Assembly: GCF_052060015.1 (NCBI RefSeq)
Contig: NZ_JBPODZ010000008.1
Coordinates: 62,001 to 126,000, forward strand
DNA from: Arhodomonas sp052060015
GTDB taxonomy: Bacteria > Pseudomonadota > Gammaproteobacteria > Nitrococcales > Nitrococcaceae
DNA length: 64,000 nucleotides
Direction: 5' to 3'
The stretch's first letter is position 1, and each line of letters opens with the position of its first letter. A program made the position numbers and the translations under genes. Below are positions 1 to 10,844 of this stretch, one piece after another. The notes below the pieces were generated by a model, which worked only from the letters and a program-made list of their open reading frames with translations, did no database searches and was not told the DNA's origin.

Positions 1-294
1 GGGCTCCTGGAAGACCATGCCGATCTCGCCGCCGCGCAACGCCCGCAGACGCGCCTCACCGGCACCGAGGATGTCCTCGCCGCGGTAGCGGATCCGGCCG
101 GCGGGATGGCGGGCGTGGGGATAGGGCAGCAGACCGAGCACGGACAGCGCGGTCACCGACTTGCCGGACCCGCTCTCGCCCACCAGGGCGAGGGTCTCCC
201 CGGCACGCACGGATAGATCGACGCCACGGACCACGTCCTGGGCGCCAAAGGCCACGGCGAGCTCGTCGACGGCGAGCAGGGCCCCCTCAGCCAT
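1..294 (-). CDS. yejF: Peptide/microcin C-type ABC transporter ATP-binding protein, YejF-like (5' part only)
   Basis: Only the first 98 codons lie in the window; the gene runs off the left edge. The visible protein starts MAEGALLAVDEL and has a Walker A motif GESGSGKS at residues 39-46 and a Q-loop (MVFQEP) at the edge, as in the first nucleotide-binding half of YejF/DppD-type ATPases. The ATG at 294 overlaps the stop of the permease gene by 8 nt, so it is the last visible gene of a yejA-(small gene)-yejB-yejE-yejF operon. YejF usually has two fused ATPase domains, which cannot be checked here. It would energise import of oligopeptides or peptide-nucleotide compounds through YejBE. Family assignment rests mainly on operon context. 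Confidence 0.85.
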   Translation of the reverse strand, partial: MAEGALLAVDELAVAFGAQDVVRGVDLSVRAGETLALVGESGSGKSVTALSVLGLLPYPHARHPAGRIRYRGEDILGAGEARLRALRGGEIGMVFQEP

Positions 295-1336
295 GGACAC
301 CCCCCTGCAGGGTCTTGCGCGGGTCGAAGGCGTCCCGGGCCGCCTCGCCGATGAACACCAGCAGCGAGAGCATCACCGCCAGGGCGACAAAGGCCGTGAT
401 GCCGAGCCACGGCGCCTGCAGGTTGGCCTTGCCCTGGGCGAGGAGCTCGCCCAGTGACGGGGCCCCGGGCGGCATGCCGAAGCCGAGGAAGTCCAGCGAG
501 GTCAACGCGGTAATCGCCCCGGTCATGACGAAGGGCAGGAAGGTGATGGTCGCCACCATCGCGTTGGGCAGGACGTGGCGGGCGATGATCACCCCATCGG
601 ATACGCCCAGGGCCCGGGCCGCCTTGACGTAGTCGAAGTTGCGCACGCGCAGGAACTCCGCGCGCACCACACCCACTAGCTGGGTCCAGCTGAACAGCAG
701 CAGGATCAGCAGCAGCCACCAAAAGCCGGGCTGGACGAAACTCGAGAGGATGATGATGACGTACAGCGCCGGCAGGCCCGACCAGATCTCGATGGCGCGC
801 TGGCCGAGCAGGTCGGTGAGCCCGCCGAAGTAACCTTGCACCGCGCCGGCGGCGACGCCGATCACCGAGCTGGTCAGGGTCAGCAGCAACCCGAAGAGCA
901 CGGAGATACGGAAGCCATAGATCAGTCGGGCCACCACGTCCCGGCCCTGGTCGTCGGTGCCCAGCCAGTTCTCCGCGCTCGGCGGCGCCGGTGCCGGCAC
1001 CTCCAGCTCATAGTTGATGGTGTCGTAGCTGTAGGGCACCGGCGGCCAGAGCATCCAGCCCTTCTCCTGGATCAACGCCCCTACCTCCGGGTCCCGATAA
1101 TCCGCGGGCGTGGGCAGGAAGCCGCCGAACTCCGTCTCCGGGTAGTCCGACAGCACGGGGAAATAGCCCGCGCCGTCGTACCAAACGAACAGGGGCCGGT
1201 CATTGGCGATGAGCTCGGCACACAGGGTCACGGCGAACAGCGCCAGGAACAGCCACAGCGAATACCAGCCCCGCCGGTTGGCCCGGAACTGCGCCCAGCG
1301 GCGGCGATTGATGGGGCTGAGACGGGGCCGGCGCAT
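287..1336 (-). CDS. yejE: ABC transporter permease, YejE-like (peptide/microcin C import)
   Basis: 349 aa inner-membrane permease. The start MRRPRLSPINRRRWAQFRANRRGW with one N-terminal membrane helix (about 25-42), a periplasmic segment (about 45-125) and a DDQGRDVVARLIYG signature before the membrane core is typical of YejE. The EAA-type loop that contacts the ATPase is at about 238-258 (AARALGVSDGVIIARHVLPN). It pairs with the YejB-like permease just upstream: its ATG at 1336 directly abuts the yejB stop codon that begins at 1337. The downstream ATPase gene overlaps its stop. It forms half of the translocation channel of an oligopeptide importer. Substrate specificity cannot be read from the sequence. 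Confidence 0.92.
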   Translation of the reverse strand: MRRPRLSPINRRRWAQFRANRRGWYSLWLFLALFAVTLCAELIANDRPLFVWYDGAGYFPVLSDYPETEFGGFLPTPADYRDPEVGALIQEKGWMLWPPVPYSYDTINYELEVPAPAPPSAENWLGTDDQGRDVVARLIYGFRISVLFGLLLTLTSSVIGVAAGAVQGYFGGLTDLLGQRAIEIWSGLPALYVIIILSSFVQPGFWWLLLILLLFSWTQLVGVVRAEFLRVRNFDYVKAARALGVSDGVIIARHVLPNAMVATITFLPFVMTGAITALTSLDFLGFGMPPGAPSLGELLAQGKANLQAPWLGITAFVALAVMLSLLVFIGEAARDAFDPRKTLQGGVHG

Positions 1337-2413
1337 TCAGCCCTCCCGGGTCTCGAAGTCGATGCGCGGGTCCACGAGCACGTAGACGAGATCGCCGATG
1401 AGATTGAGCACCAGCCCGAGCAAGGTAAAGATGAACAGCGTCCCGAAGACCACGGGGTAATCGCGGTTGACCACGGACTGGAAGCCGAGCAGACCGAGGC
1501 CGTCCAGGGAGAAGATCACCTCGATGAGCATGGCCCCGGTGAACAGGATACTGATGAATGCCGCGGGCATTCCGGCGATGACCACCAGCATGGCGTTGCG
1601 GAAGACGTGGCCATAGAGCACCCGTCGCTCGGCAACGCCCTTGGCCCGGGCGGTCACCACGTACTGCTTGTGCACCTCCTCGAGGAAGGAATTCTTGGTG
1701 AGCATGGTCAGGCTGGCGAAGCCGCCGATGACCAGCGAGATCACCGGCAGGGTGATATGCCAGAAGTAGTCGGCGATCCGTGCCGGCCAGGACAGCTCCG
1801 CCCAATCCTCGGAGACGATCCCACGCAGGGGGAACCAGTCGAGATAGGTACCGCCGGCGAACAGCACGATGAGCAGGATGGCGAACAGGAAGCCGGGCAC
1901 CGCATAGCCGACGATGACCACCCCCGAGGTCCAGACATCGAAACGGCTGCCGTCGCGCACCGCCTTGCGGATGCCCAACGGGATGGAGACCAGGTAGGTG
2001 ATCAGCGTGGTCCACAGCCCCAGGGAGATCGAGACCGGCAACTTGTCCGCGATGAGCTCGGTGACGCTGCGGTCGCGGTAGAAGCTCTCGCCGAAGTCCA
2101 GGTGCAGGTAATCCCAGACCATTTTGAAGAAGCGCTCGTGAGCGGGCCGGTCGAAGCCGAACTGGGCCTCCAGCTCGGCGATGAACTCCGGCGGTAGGCC
2201 GCGGGCGCCGCGGTATTCCCCATCGCCGCCCCGGGTATCGCCAGCGCTGCCGGCGAACTGGCTCGTGCTGAGATCCGTGGTGCCGCGCACCTGGGCGGTG
2301 ATCTGCTGCACCGGCCCACCCGGGGCGAACTGGACGATAACGAAATTGAGCAAAAGGATCCCGAACAGCGTCGGGATCATCAGGAACAGCCGCCGCGCTA
2401 TGTAGGCCGGCAT
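1337..2413 (-). CDS. yejB: ABC transporter permease, YejB-like (peptide/microcin C import)
   Basis: 358 aa. I placed the start at the ATG at 2413 (MPAYIARRLFLMIPTLFGIL) because it gives the canonical first membrane helix of DppB/YejB permeases. A longer upstream reading adds only an Arg-rich stretch with no homology and overlaps the preceding small gene. A periplasmic insert (about 45-110) follows the QFAPGGPVQQ motif, as in YejB, and the EAA loop lies near KQYVVTARAKGVAERRVLYG. It is the second membrane subunit with YejE. The start lies 4 nt after the stop of the small gene at 2418-2726, implying translational coupling. Confidence 0.92.
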   Translation of the reverse strand: MPAYIARRLFLMIPTLFGILLLNFVIVQFAPGGPVQQITAQVRGTTDLSTSQFAGSAGDTRGGDGEYRGARGLPPEFIAELEAQFGFDRPAHERFFKMVWDYLHLDFGESFYRDRSVTELIADKLPVSISLGLWTTLITYLVSIPLGIRKAVRDGSRFDVWTSGVVIVGYAVPGFLFAILLIVLFAGGTYLDWFPLRGIVSEDWAELSWPARIADYFWHITLPVISLVIGGFASLTMLTKNSFLEEVHKQYVVTARAKGVAERRVLYGHVFRNAMLVVIAGMPAAFISILFTGAMLIEVIFSLDGLGLLGFQSVVNRDYPVVFGTLFIFTLLGLVLNLIGDLVYVLVDPRIDFETREG

Positions 2414-2417
2414 TGAT

Positions 2418-2726
2418 TCAGCCGGCCCCACCCTCCGGCGGCGTCGGCCCCGCCGGCACGTGGATGCTGTTGACCGCCTCTTCGATGAGGGCGTCCACGT
2501 CGGGCGTGACGCCACCTTCGGCGGCGCCGCCCACCTGGTCGCTGGTCAGGGCGAGCTGCGTCGACTTCTCCATCCCCTCGATGATCAGCGACTGCAGCTC
2601 CGCGTCGCGCCGCAATCCCTCATCACCGTTCCAGAGCATCTGGACGACGGCCACGTGGGCGTCCTGCGCCCGTTGGCGCACCCGCTGCTCGATGCGTGCG
2701 GCGCCTTCGTGCAGTGCATCCGCCAT
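2418..2726 (-). CDS. Small acidic protein of unknown function within the yej operon
   Basis: 102 aa, not recognised. The start at 2726 follows a near-perfect Shine-Dalgarno (GAGGAGGTG, 3-4 nt spacing), far stronger than any signal for the longer reading, so the gene is very probably translated. It begins 16 nt after yejA stops and ends 4 nt before yejB begins. The sequence is soluble and rich in Glu, Gln and Ala (starts MADALHEGAARIEQRVRQRA), has no signal peptide or membrane helix, and ends in a flexible PAGPTPPEGGAG tail; the first half could be helical. E. coli yejABEF has no gene at this place. It may act with the importer or its substrate, but nothing in the sequence shows how. Confidence 0.75.
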   Translation of the reverse strand: MADALHEGAARIEQRVRQRAQDAHVAVVQMLWNGDEGLRRDAELQSLIIEGMEKSTQLALTSDQVGGAAEGGVTPDVDALIEEAVNSIHVPAGPTPPEGGAG

Positions 2727-2742
2727 GTTCACCTCCTCACTG

Positions 2743-4554
2743 TCAGCGCTGGATCCGCGCGGCCTTCTCCGAGTCCACCCACCAGCTGTCGAGGGCCAGC
2801 CCATAGGGCGGCGCGTGCTCCGGCTGCCCAAATTTGTCCCAGTAGACCAGCCGGAAGTTCCCGGAATACCAGTGCGGGATCATGTAGGACCCCCAGAGCA
2901 GGGCCCGGTCGAGGGCCCGCGTGCGCGTAACCAGGGCCTCCCGGCTGGGTGCGTTGATCAACCCGCTGACGAGGGCATCGATGGCGTCGTTGCAGATCCC
3001 CGCATAGTTCTGGCTGCCCGGGGTGCGGGCTGCCTCACAGCTCCAGTAATCGCGCTGCTCGTTACCCGGCGACAGCGACTGGGGGATGCGCTCGACGATC
3101 ATGTCGTAGTCGAAGCTCTGGACCCGGTTCTGGTACTGGGTCGGGTCCACGGTGCGCACCTCCGCGTCGATGCCGAGGCGTTGCAGGTTCTTCACGAACG
3201 GCAGGGTCACCCGTTCCATGGAGGCGCTGTCGAGCAGGATCTCGAAAGCGAGCGCCTCGCCGCTGTCCTGGTGGACCATCGTCCCGTCCTCGATGCCGTA
3301 GCCCGCCTCGGCCAGCAGCTCCACCGCCCGGCGCAGGTTCGCCCGCAGCCCGCCCTCACCGACAGTGGACGGTGGTTCGAAATCCTCCGTGAACACCCGC
3401 TCCGGGAGCTGCTCCCGGTACGGCTCGAGCACCGCCCGCTCCGCCTCCGCGGGCGGCCCCTCAGCGGCCAGCTCGGAGTTCGCGAAATAGGACTCGAGGC
3501 GTTTGTAGGCGCCATGGAAGAGCTGGCGGTTGGTCCAGGGGAAGTCGAAGGCATAGCCAATCGCCTCGCGCACGCGCGGGTCGGCGAACAACTCGCGGCG
3601 GGTGTTGAAAAACCACCCCTGCGCGCCGAAGGGCAACCCGTGTTCGATCTCCTGCTTCACCAGACGGCCGTCCTCAAGGGCCCGGATGTCATAGGCGGTG
3701 GCCCAGTTCTTGGCCACATTCTCGGTGCGCAGGTCATAGTCGCCGCCCTTGAGCGCCTCCACCGCAACGGTGGCATCCCGGTAGTAGTCGTAGGTTATGC
3801 GATCAAAATTGTAGCGGCCGCGGTTGACCGGCAGCTCCTCCGCCCAGTAGTCCTCGACGCGCTCATAGACGATGCGGTTACCGGGGTCCACCTCGGCGAT
3901 GCGATACGGGCCACTACCCAGTGGCGGCTCCAGCGTGGTGCGGTCGAACTCCCGATCCTCCCAGTAATGGCGGGGCAGCACCGGGAGCTGGCCGACGATC
4001 AGCGGCAGCTCCCGGTTGTCTCCATCGTCGAAATGGAAGGTAACGGTGCGCTCACCCTCCGCCTCCACCCGTTCGACGTTGCGATAATAGAAGCGGTACT
4101 GGGGATGGCCGTCCTCACGCAGCATCCGGAAGCTGAAGACTACGTCCTCGGCGGTGATGGGTTTGCCGTCGTGGAAGCGGGCGGCCTCGCGCAGGCGATA
4201 GCGCACCCACTCCCGCCCGGGACCGATCTCGATATCCCCCGCAACAAGGCCGTACTCGGTGAAGGGCTCGTCGAGGGAACGCACGGTGAGGGTATCGAAC
4301 ACCTGCCCGAGGCCGGCGGCGGCCGTGCCGCGGAGGATATACGGGTTGAGGCTATCGAAGGTCGCCGCGGCCGTATTGGCCAGGCGTAGCGTCCCGCCCT
4401 TGGGGGCATCCGGGTTGACATAGTCGAAGTGGGCGAAGCCCTCGGGGTACTTCGGCTCGCCGTACAGGGCCACGGCGTGGGCCGCCCCGGCCGACGGCGT
4501 CACCGCCAGTATCACCAGCGCGACGGCGCTGCGCTGCCATCCCCTAACTGTCAT
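2743..4554 (-). CDS. yejA: Extracellular solute-binding protein, YejA-like
   Basis: 603 aa periplasmic binding protein (SBP family 5, oligopeptide type). The start at 4554 gives a signal peptide MTVRGWQRSAVALVILAVTP with likely cleavage after an AHA-V region, and a GGAGGAG-type ribosome site precedes it. Family features include GEPKYPEGFAHFDYVNPDAP and GGTLRLAN near the mature N-terminus and a conserved YEL(A)EDGRLV-like central region. In E. coli and Sinorhizobium, YejA delivers peptides such as microcin C to YejBEF. It is the first gene of the operon, divergent from fabI across about 150 bp. A TACTAT hexamer near 4590 on the minus strand is a weak -10 candidate. Confidence 0.92.
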   Translation of the reverse strand: MTVRGWQRSAVALVILAVTPSAGAAHAVALYGEPKYPEGFAHFDYVNPDAPKGGTLRLANTAAATFDSLNPYILRGTAAAGLGQVFDTLTVRSLDEPFTEYGLVAGDIEIGPGREWVRYRLREAARFHDGKPITAEDVVFSFRMLREDGHPQYRFYYRNVERVEAEGERTVTFHFDDGDNRELPLIVGQLPVLPRHYWEDREFDRTTLEPPLGSGPYRIAEVDPGNRIVYERVEDYWAEELPVNRGRYNFDRITYDYYRDATVAVEALKGGDYDLRTENVAKNWATAYDIRALEDGRLVKQEIEHGLPFGAQGWFFNTRRELFADPRVREAIGYAFDFPWTNRQLFHGAYKRLESYFANSELAAEGPPAEAERAVLEPYREQLPERVFTEDFEPPSTVGEGGLRANLRRAVELLAEAGYGIEDGTMVHQDSGEALAFEILLDSASMERVTLPFVKNLQRLGIDAEVRTVDPTQYQNRVQSFDYDMIVERIPQSLSPGNEQRDYWSCEAARTPGSQNYAGICNDAIDALVSGLINAPSREALVTRTRALDRALLWGSYMIPHWYSGNFRLVYWDKFGQPEHAPPYGLALDSWWVDSEKAARIQR

Positions 4555-4705
4555 GGGCTCCTCCCCGCGGGACTGTCGGAGGGGCATAGTAGCACCGCCG
4601 CCGCGATGGCGAACAACCTCGGGCGCGGCGGGCTCGTGTACCATCACCCTCGGCGGTTATTATCACCGACCAGCTCAGACCAAGGCAGAAACCGGGGATA
4701 TTCCG

Positions 4706-5497
4706 ATGGGTTTTCTCGAGGGCAAGAAGGCACTGATCGTTGGCGTGGCGAGCAACCGCTCCATCGCCTGGGGCGTCGCCGAAGCAATGGCCCAACAAGG
4801 GGCGGAGATCGCGCTGACCTACCAGAACGACAAGCTCAAGGCGCGGGTGGAGCAGTGCGCGGAAGTCTGCGGCAGCCGCATCGTGCTGCCGCTGGATGTC
4901 ACCCGGGATGAAGAGATCGAGGCGGTGCTCGCCGAGCTGGAACGCCAGTGGGACGGTCTCGACATCGTGGTCCACGCCGTGGGCTTCGCCCCCCGCGAGG
5001 AGCTCGAGGGCTCATTCGTGGACAATACCACCCGCGGTGGCTTCCAAATGGCCCAGGACATCTCCGCCTACAGCTTCGTCGCCCTGGCCAAGGCAGCGCG
5101 GCCGATGATGAAGGGCCGCGGGGGCTCGTTGCTGACCCTGACCTACCTCGGCGGCGAGCGGGCCCTACCCAACTACAATGTCATGGGGCCGGCCAAGGCG
5201 GCCTTGGAGGCCTGCGTACGCTACATGGCCTACGACCTCGGACCGGAGGGCACGCGGGTCAATGCCATATCCGCCGGTCCGATCCGGACCCTCGCCGCCT
5301 CGGGGATCGGCAACTTCCGCAAGATGCTCGACTACAACGCCCAGGCCGCACCACTGCGGCGCAACGTCACCCCGGAGGATGTGGGCAAGGCCGGGGCGTT
5401 CCTGTGCTCGGATCTCGCCTCGGGGATCACCGGCGAGGTAGTCCACGTCGACGGGGGCTTCCACGCCGTGGCCCTGTCCGGTGCCGAGTTCGAATAA
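4706..5497 (+). CDS. fabI: Enoyl-[acyl-carrier-protein] reductase (NADH), FabI
   Basis: 263 aa, the usual FabI length. It reduces trans-2-enoyl-ACP in the last step of each fatty-acid elongation cycle. The short-chain dehydrogenase fold is clear: a modified nucleotide-binding start (GVASNRSIAWG, 13-23) and catalytic Tyr147, Tyr157 and Lys164 in the YNVMGPAK context, aligning one residue off E. coli FabI. The ATG at 4706 was chosen because it gives the standard MGFLEGKKALIVG start; upstream in-frame codons have no homology. It is monocistronic, divergent from yejA and convergent with ppiD. A 10-bp-arm palindrome follows the stop. Confidence 0.97.
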   Translation: MGFLEGKKALIVGVASNRSIAWGVAEAMAQQGAEIALTYQNDKLKARVEQCAEVCGSRIVLPLDVTRDEEIEAVLAELERQWDGLDIVVHAVGFAPREELEGSFVDNTTRGGFQMAQDISAYSFVALAKAARPMMKGRGGSLLTLTYLGGERALPNYNVMGPAKAALEACVRYMAYDLGPEGTRVNAISAGPIRTLAASGIGNFRKMLDYNAQAAPLRRNVTPEDVGKAGAFLCSDLASGITGEVVHVDGGFHAVALSGAEFE

Positions 5498-5510
5498 CAA
5501 CGGCATGGGC

Positions 5511-5532
5511 GCCGGGCCCGATCGGGCCCGGC
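5511..5532. terminator. Perfect inverted repeat between convergent fabI and ppiD
   Basis: Ten-base arms GCCGGGCCCG and CGGGCCCGGC are separated only by AT. It sits 14 nt after the fabI stop and 10 nt before the ppiD stop. A GC-rich hairpin here could slow or end transcription in both directions, but there is no T-run on either strand, so termination is only inferred. Confidence 0.4.
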
Positions 5533-5541
5533 GGGCCCAGG

Positions 5542-7464
5542 TCACAGCCGGTCGTCGTAGATGGTGACGTCGGCCTCCGCCCGCAAGGCTTGCACCAGCG
5601 CCTGCTCGGCGCTGCGGGCATCGAGCTCACGCAGCCGCATGCGCAGCTCCTCGCGCTCTTCCTCGGGGATATCCGCGAGGCGGCCGTCACGTACCCCACG
5701 CAGCAGGATCACCGCATAGTCCCCATTGGACAGCTCCACCCCACGGCGGTTGGTTTCCCCCTCCCCGGGCGGCTCGGTACGGAACACGACCTCGCTGATC
5801 TCACTGGGAATGTTCCCGCCGCCGCGGGTCACCCAGCCGGGCTCGGACCACTCGGCGGCCTCTTCCTCGGCCGCTAACTCCGCGGGCTCCACCCCCCCGG
5901 CCAGACGGTCGAGGAGGCCCTCACCAACTTCCCGCGCCCGCTCGGCGGCGCGCTCGGCCACCAGGCGCTCGCGCACCTGCTCGCGCACCTGCTCAAAGGG
6001 CAGGACGGTCGCCGGCCGCTGCTCAGCGACGCGCACCACTGCCGCGTGGTTCTCGCCGAGCTCGACGAGATCGCTGTTGAGCCCCTGCTCCAGCACCTCG
6101 GCGGAGAACGCCGCCTCCAGTATGGCGTCCCGGGCGGTGATCTCGCTGTCCGTGCCCGCGCGCGATACCCAGTCCGTGGTTTCCACGGGCAGATCCACGG
6201 CCGCCGCTGCCGGCTCTAGGCTACCGGGGTTCTCGTAGGCCAAGTTCGCCAGCTCGTTACGAAGCGCCACGAATGCCTCCTCGACAGCACGCTCCTCGAG
6301 CTCCTGGCGGATCTCGTCGCGGGCCTCCTCGAAGGGCGTTACCTCTTGGTCCCGCACCTCGGAGATACGAATCAGGTGCCAGCCGAAATCGCTCTCCACC
6401 GGCTCACTGATCTGGCCCGGCTGCAGGGCATAGGCGGCCTCCTCCAACGGCTCCGAGAGGTCACCCCGGGAGATCCAGCCAAGCTCACCGCCCTCTCGTG
6501 CCGAGGCAGGATCCTCGGAATACTCTTCGGCCGCCTCGGCAAAGCCCAGATCGCCACCGGTGATGCGCCGGCGCAGCTCGGCGAGCCGCTGCTCCGCGCT
6601 TTGGGTCTGCTCTCCCTCCCCCTCGGTGGAGGGCTGCAACAGGATGTGTTGGACCCGCCGTTCACCCCCTTTCGTATACTGGGTGTCGCGAAGGGATTCG
6701 TAACGCTCGCGGACCTCCGCCTCGCTGATGTCCGCCCGCTCGGCCAGGGTCTGTGGCGAAAGCTCCACGTAGGCGAGGCGGACCTGGCGGGGGCGTTCCC
6801 ACGACGACTCGTTGGCCCGGTAATACTCCCGCAGCGACGCCTCATCCGGCTGGAGCTCGTCGGCGAAGGAGGACGCCGCCACCCGCAGCCAGGCGACATC
6901 ACGCTGCTGACGCTGGATGGCGATGAAGCGGGCGAGCTCCGCGTCGGTGACGAACACGGAGCCACTGACGCCGCGTTGGAGCTGGCCGGCCGCGCCCTCA
7001 CGACGGAGCTGCGCCTCATAGCGCTCGGGCGTAAGGTTGTTCTGCTGCAACACCGCCCGATAACGCTCCGGCGAAAACTCCCCATCCACCTGGAAGAACG
7101 ACTGGCCTTGGATGTGTTGGCGCAGGGCCTGGTCGGTCAGGCGCAGGCCGTGCTCACCGGCAAAGGCATCGAGCACAGCGGTATTGATCAGCTCGTTGAG
7201 GGCCTGTCGCCGGAGCTCTCCGCCGCCGAACATGGAGGGGTCATACTGATCGCCGAGCATTTGCTGCAGACGCTGGCGCTGCTGCTGCACGGCCTGGTCG
7301 AGCTGCTGGGAAGTAATCTCCTCGCCCTCGACTTCGGCGACCGGCGGGTTGGACCCGCCGGTGAAATAGTTGTAGACACCGAACAGGGCGAACGGGACCA
7401 CGAGGACCGCCACGATGGTGTAGCCGATCCAGCCCCGGGTGTTGTCACGAATAGACTGCAGCAT
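5542..7464 (-). CDS. ppiD: Peptidyl-prolyl cis-trans isomerase PpiD (SurA/parvulin family)
   Basis: 640 aa membrane-anchored periplasmic folding factor. One N-terminal membrane helix (about 14-35, GYTIVAVLVVPFALFGVYNY) is followed by a SurA_N-like chaperone region and a parvulin domain at about 265-360 (RRVQHILLQ ... GGELGWISRGDLSEPLEEAA ... HLIRI). A second, degenerate parvulin-like segment follows. In E. coli PpiD associates with the SecYEG exit and helps release secreted proteins. I preferred ATG 7464 over TTG/GTG codons 6-9 nt upstream. The protein is markedly acidic outside the membrane helix. It lies downstream of hupB-tRNA-Val-tRNA-Asp, behind a terminator. Confidence 0.95.
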   Translation of the reverse strand: MLQSIRDNTRGWIGYTIVAVLVVPFALFGVYNYFTGGSNPPVAEVEGEEITSQQLDQAVQQQRQRLQQMLGDQYDPSMFGGGELRRQALNELINTAVLDAFAGEHGLRLTDQALRQHIQGQSFFQVDGEFSPERYRAVLQQNNLTPERYEAQLRREGAAGQLQRGVSGSVFVTDAELARFIAIQRQQRDVAWLRVAASSFADELQPDEASLREYYRANESSWERPRQVRLAYVELSPQTLAERADISEAEVRERYESLRDTQYTKGGERRVQHILLQPSTEGEGEQTQSAEQRLAELRRRITGGDLGFAEAAEEYSEDPASAREGGELGWISRGDLSEPLEEAAYALQPGQISEPVESDFGWHLIRISEVRDQEVTPFEEARDEIRQELEERAVEEAFVALRNELANLAYENPGSLEPAAAAVDLPVETTDWVSRAGTDSEITARDAILEAAFSAEVLEQGLNSDLVELGENHAAVVRVAEQRPATVLPFEQVREQVRERLVAERAAERAREVGEGLLDRLAGGVEPAELAAEEEAAEWSEPGWVTRGGGNIPSEISEVVFRTEPPGEGETNRRGVELSNGDYAVILLRGVRDGRLADIPEEEREELRMRLRELDARSAEQALVQALRAEADVTIYDDRL

Positions 7465-7540
7465 CGTCACCAACCATGCGGACTAGGGTTGTTCACAAAG
7501 TCCCCGGGAGACAGGCCGTGTTTTCCGGGGTCCGGACAGC

Positions 7541-7563
7541 AAAAAGGCGCCGCGCGGGCGCCT
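7541..7563 (-). terminator. Intrinsic terminator after tRNA-Asp
   Basis: On the minus strand AGGCGCC, a 5-nt loop and GGCGCCT are followed by a run of T. It lies about 20 nt beyond the 3' end of tRNA-Asp and separates the hupB-tRNA unit from ppiD. Confidence 0.8.
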
Positions 7564-7584
7564 TCCGTGTGCTGGGATATTGGA

Positions 7585-7661
7585 TGGCGGAGCGGACGGG
7601 ACTCGAACCCGCGACCTCCGGCGTGACAGGCCGGCATTCTAACCTGCTGAACTACCGCTCC
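7585..7661 (-). tRNA. tRNA-Asp (anticodon GTC)
   Basis: 77-nt cloverleaf with encoded CCA. The acceptor GGAGCGG pairs with CCGCTCC, the T loop is GGTTCGAGTCC and the anticodon loop CTGTCAC reads GTC. It is co-oriented with tRNA-Val, 8 nt apart. Confidence 0.96.
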
Positions 7662-7669
7662 GAGTTTCT

Positions 7670-7745
7670 TGGTGGGTGGTGAGGGGCTCGAACCCCCGAC
7701 ATTCGCCTTGTAAGGGCGACGCTCTCCCAGCTGAGCTAACCACCC
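7670..7745 (-). tRNA. tRNA-Val (anticodon TAC)
   Basis: 76-nt cloverleaf with encoded CCA. The acceptor GGGTGGT pairs with ACCACCC and the anticodon loop is CTTACAA. It lies 13 nt downstream of hupB, so it is probably processed from a hupB-tRNA-Val-tRNA-Asp transcript. Confidence 0.96.
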
Positions 7746-7758
7746 CAACTGAGGCCCG

Positions 7759-8031
7759 CTAGTTTACCGCATCCTTTAGCGCTTTGCCAGCCTTGAATCC
7801 GGGCACCTTGGATGCCGGGATCTTGATGCTCTCACCGGTACGCGGATTACGGCCGGTGCGGGCGGCACGCTCGCGCACGGTAAAGGTGCCGAACCCGACC
7901 AAGGTCACCTGATCGCCCTTCTTTAGGGCATCGGCAACCGAATCCGCAAAGGCATCGACGGCGCGGGTGGCCGCCGCCTTGGAGATGTCGGCGGACTGCG
8001 CGACGGCTTCGATCAACTCGGACTTATTCAT
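7759..8031 (-). CDS. hupB: DNA-binding protein HU (HU-beta)
   Basis: 90 aa, full length for HU. It is a small dimeric nucleoid protein that bends DNA. Diagnostic features are the MNKSELIEAVAQ start, the GFGTFTVRERAARTGRNPRTG segment carrying the Asn-Pro-containing DNA-binding arm, and the IPASKVPGFKAGKALKDAVN end. It sits downstream of lon on the same strand, as in many gammaproteobacteria (lon-hupB-ppiD), but is separated from lon by about 280 bp that hold a hairpin after lon, so it probably has its own promoter. Two tRNA genes follow closely. Confidence 0.97.
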   Translation of the reverse strand: MNKSELIEAVAQSADISKAAATRAVDAFADSVADALKKGDQVTLVGFGTFTVRERAARTGRNPRTGESIKIPASKVPGFKAGKALKDAVN

Positions 8032-8314
8032 GGACCCAATCCCCTTGGAGTTTCTTATCGGGACATGCCCACCATCCGCGTTCCACGGTCCCTGGCAACC
8101 AGGGGGGAGGTGAGCAATCCGGCGTTGTGCCTCACCTGCATCCTAGCGTTGCCACCCGGGCGACACAACATTGCAGGTGCACAACACGCCACACGGGTCG
8201 TCGGGTTTCATCCATCGCGCCTGCCGGGCCGACGAATAATGCGGCGGGGCCATCCCCGCCGCATCGCGGCGCTTTTTATAGCAACGGTGTCGACGCGGTG
8301 TCAAACCGCCCCGG
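8032..8314 (-). other. Intergenic region between lon and hupB
   Basis: 283 bp without a credible gene. It contains the lon-proximal hairpin at 8239-8264. A GATAAGAA segment near 8055-8062 (minus strand) could be part of a hupB promoter, but no matching -35 box is convincing. The small ORFs that cross it show no homology and no ribosome site. Confidence 0.5.
8239..8264 (-). terminator. Hairpin downstream of lon
   Basis: Perfect 11-base arms ATGCGGCGGGG and CCCCGCCGCAT around a 4-nt loop, 50 nt after the lon stop. On the minus strand it is followed by TATTCG, a weak T-rich tail, so it is a probable but not textbook terminator. Confidence 0.55.
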
Positions 8315-10768
<2,454 letters not shown>

Positions 10769-10844
10769 AGGATTCGGGTCCTCGTGACTGGTTCGGCGGA
10801 GGCCACCGCGGGAATCGGTGGCCCGTAAGACGGCACTGCCCGGG

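Noticed and set aside
836..2197. 453-codon open frame on the plus strand
   Set aside because: Antisense to yejE/yejB, no homology, His/Gln/Gly-rich composition typical of reverse-frame reading in high-GC genes, no ribosome site.
2413..4389. 658-codon open frame on the plus strand
   Set aside because: Antisense shadow of yejA with low-complexity Val/Leu/Gly/Arg-rich composition.
7467..7748. 93-codon frame on the minus strand
   Set aside because: Runs through tRNA-Val and tRNA-Asp; a coincidental reading of tRNA genes.
8032..8314. Plus-strand ORFs of 100-210 codons crossing the lon-hupB gap
   Set aside because: They continue as antisense reading into lon or have Arg/Pro-rich composition without ribosome sites.
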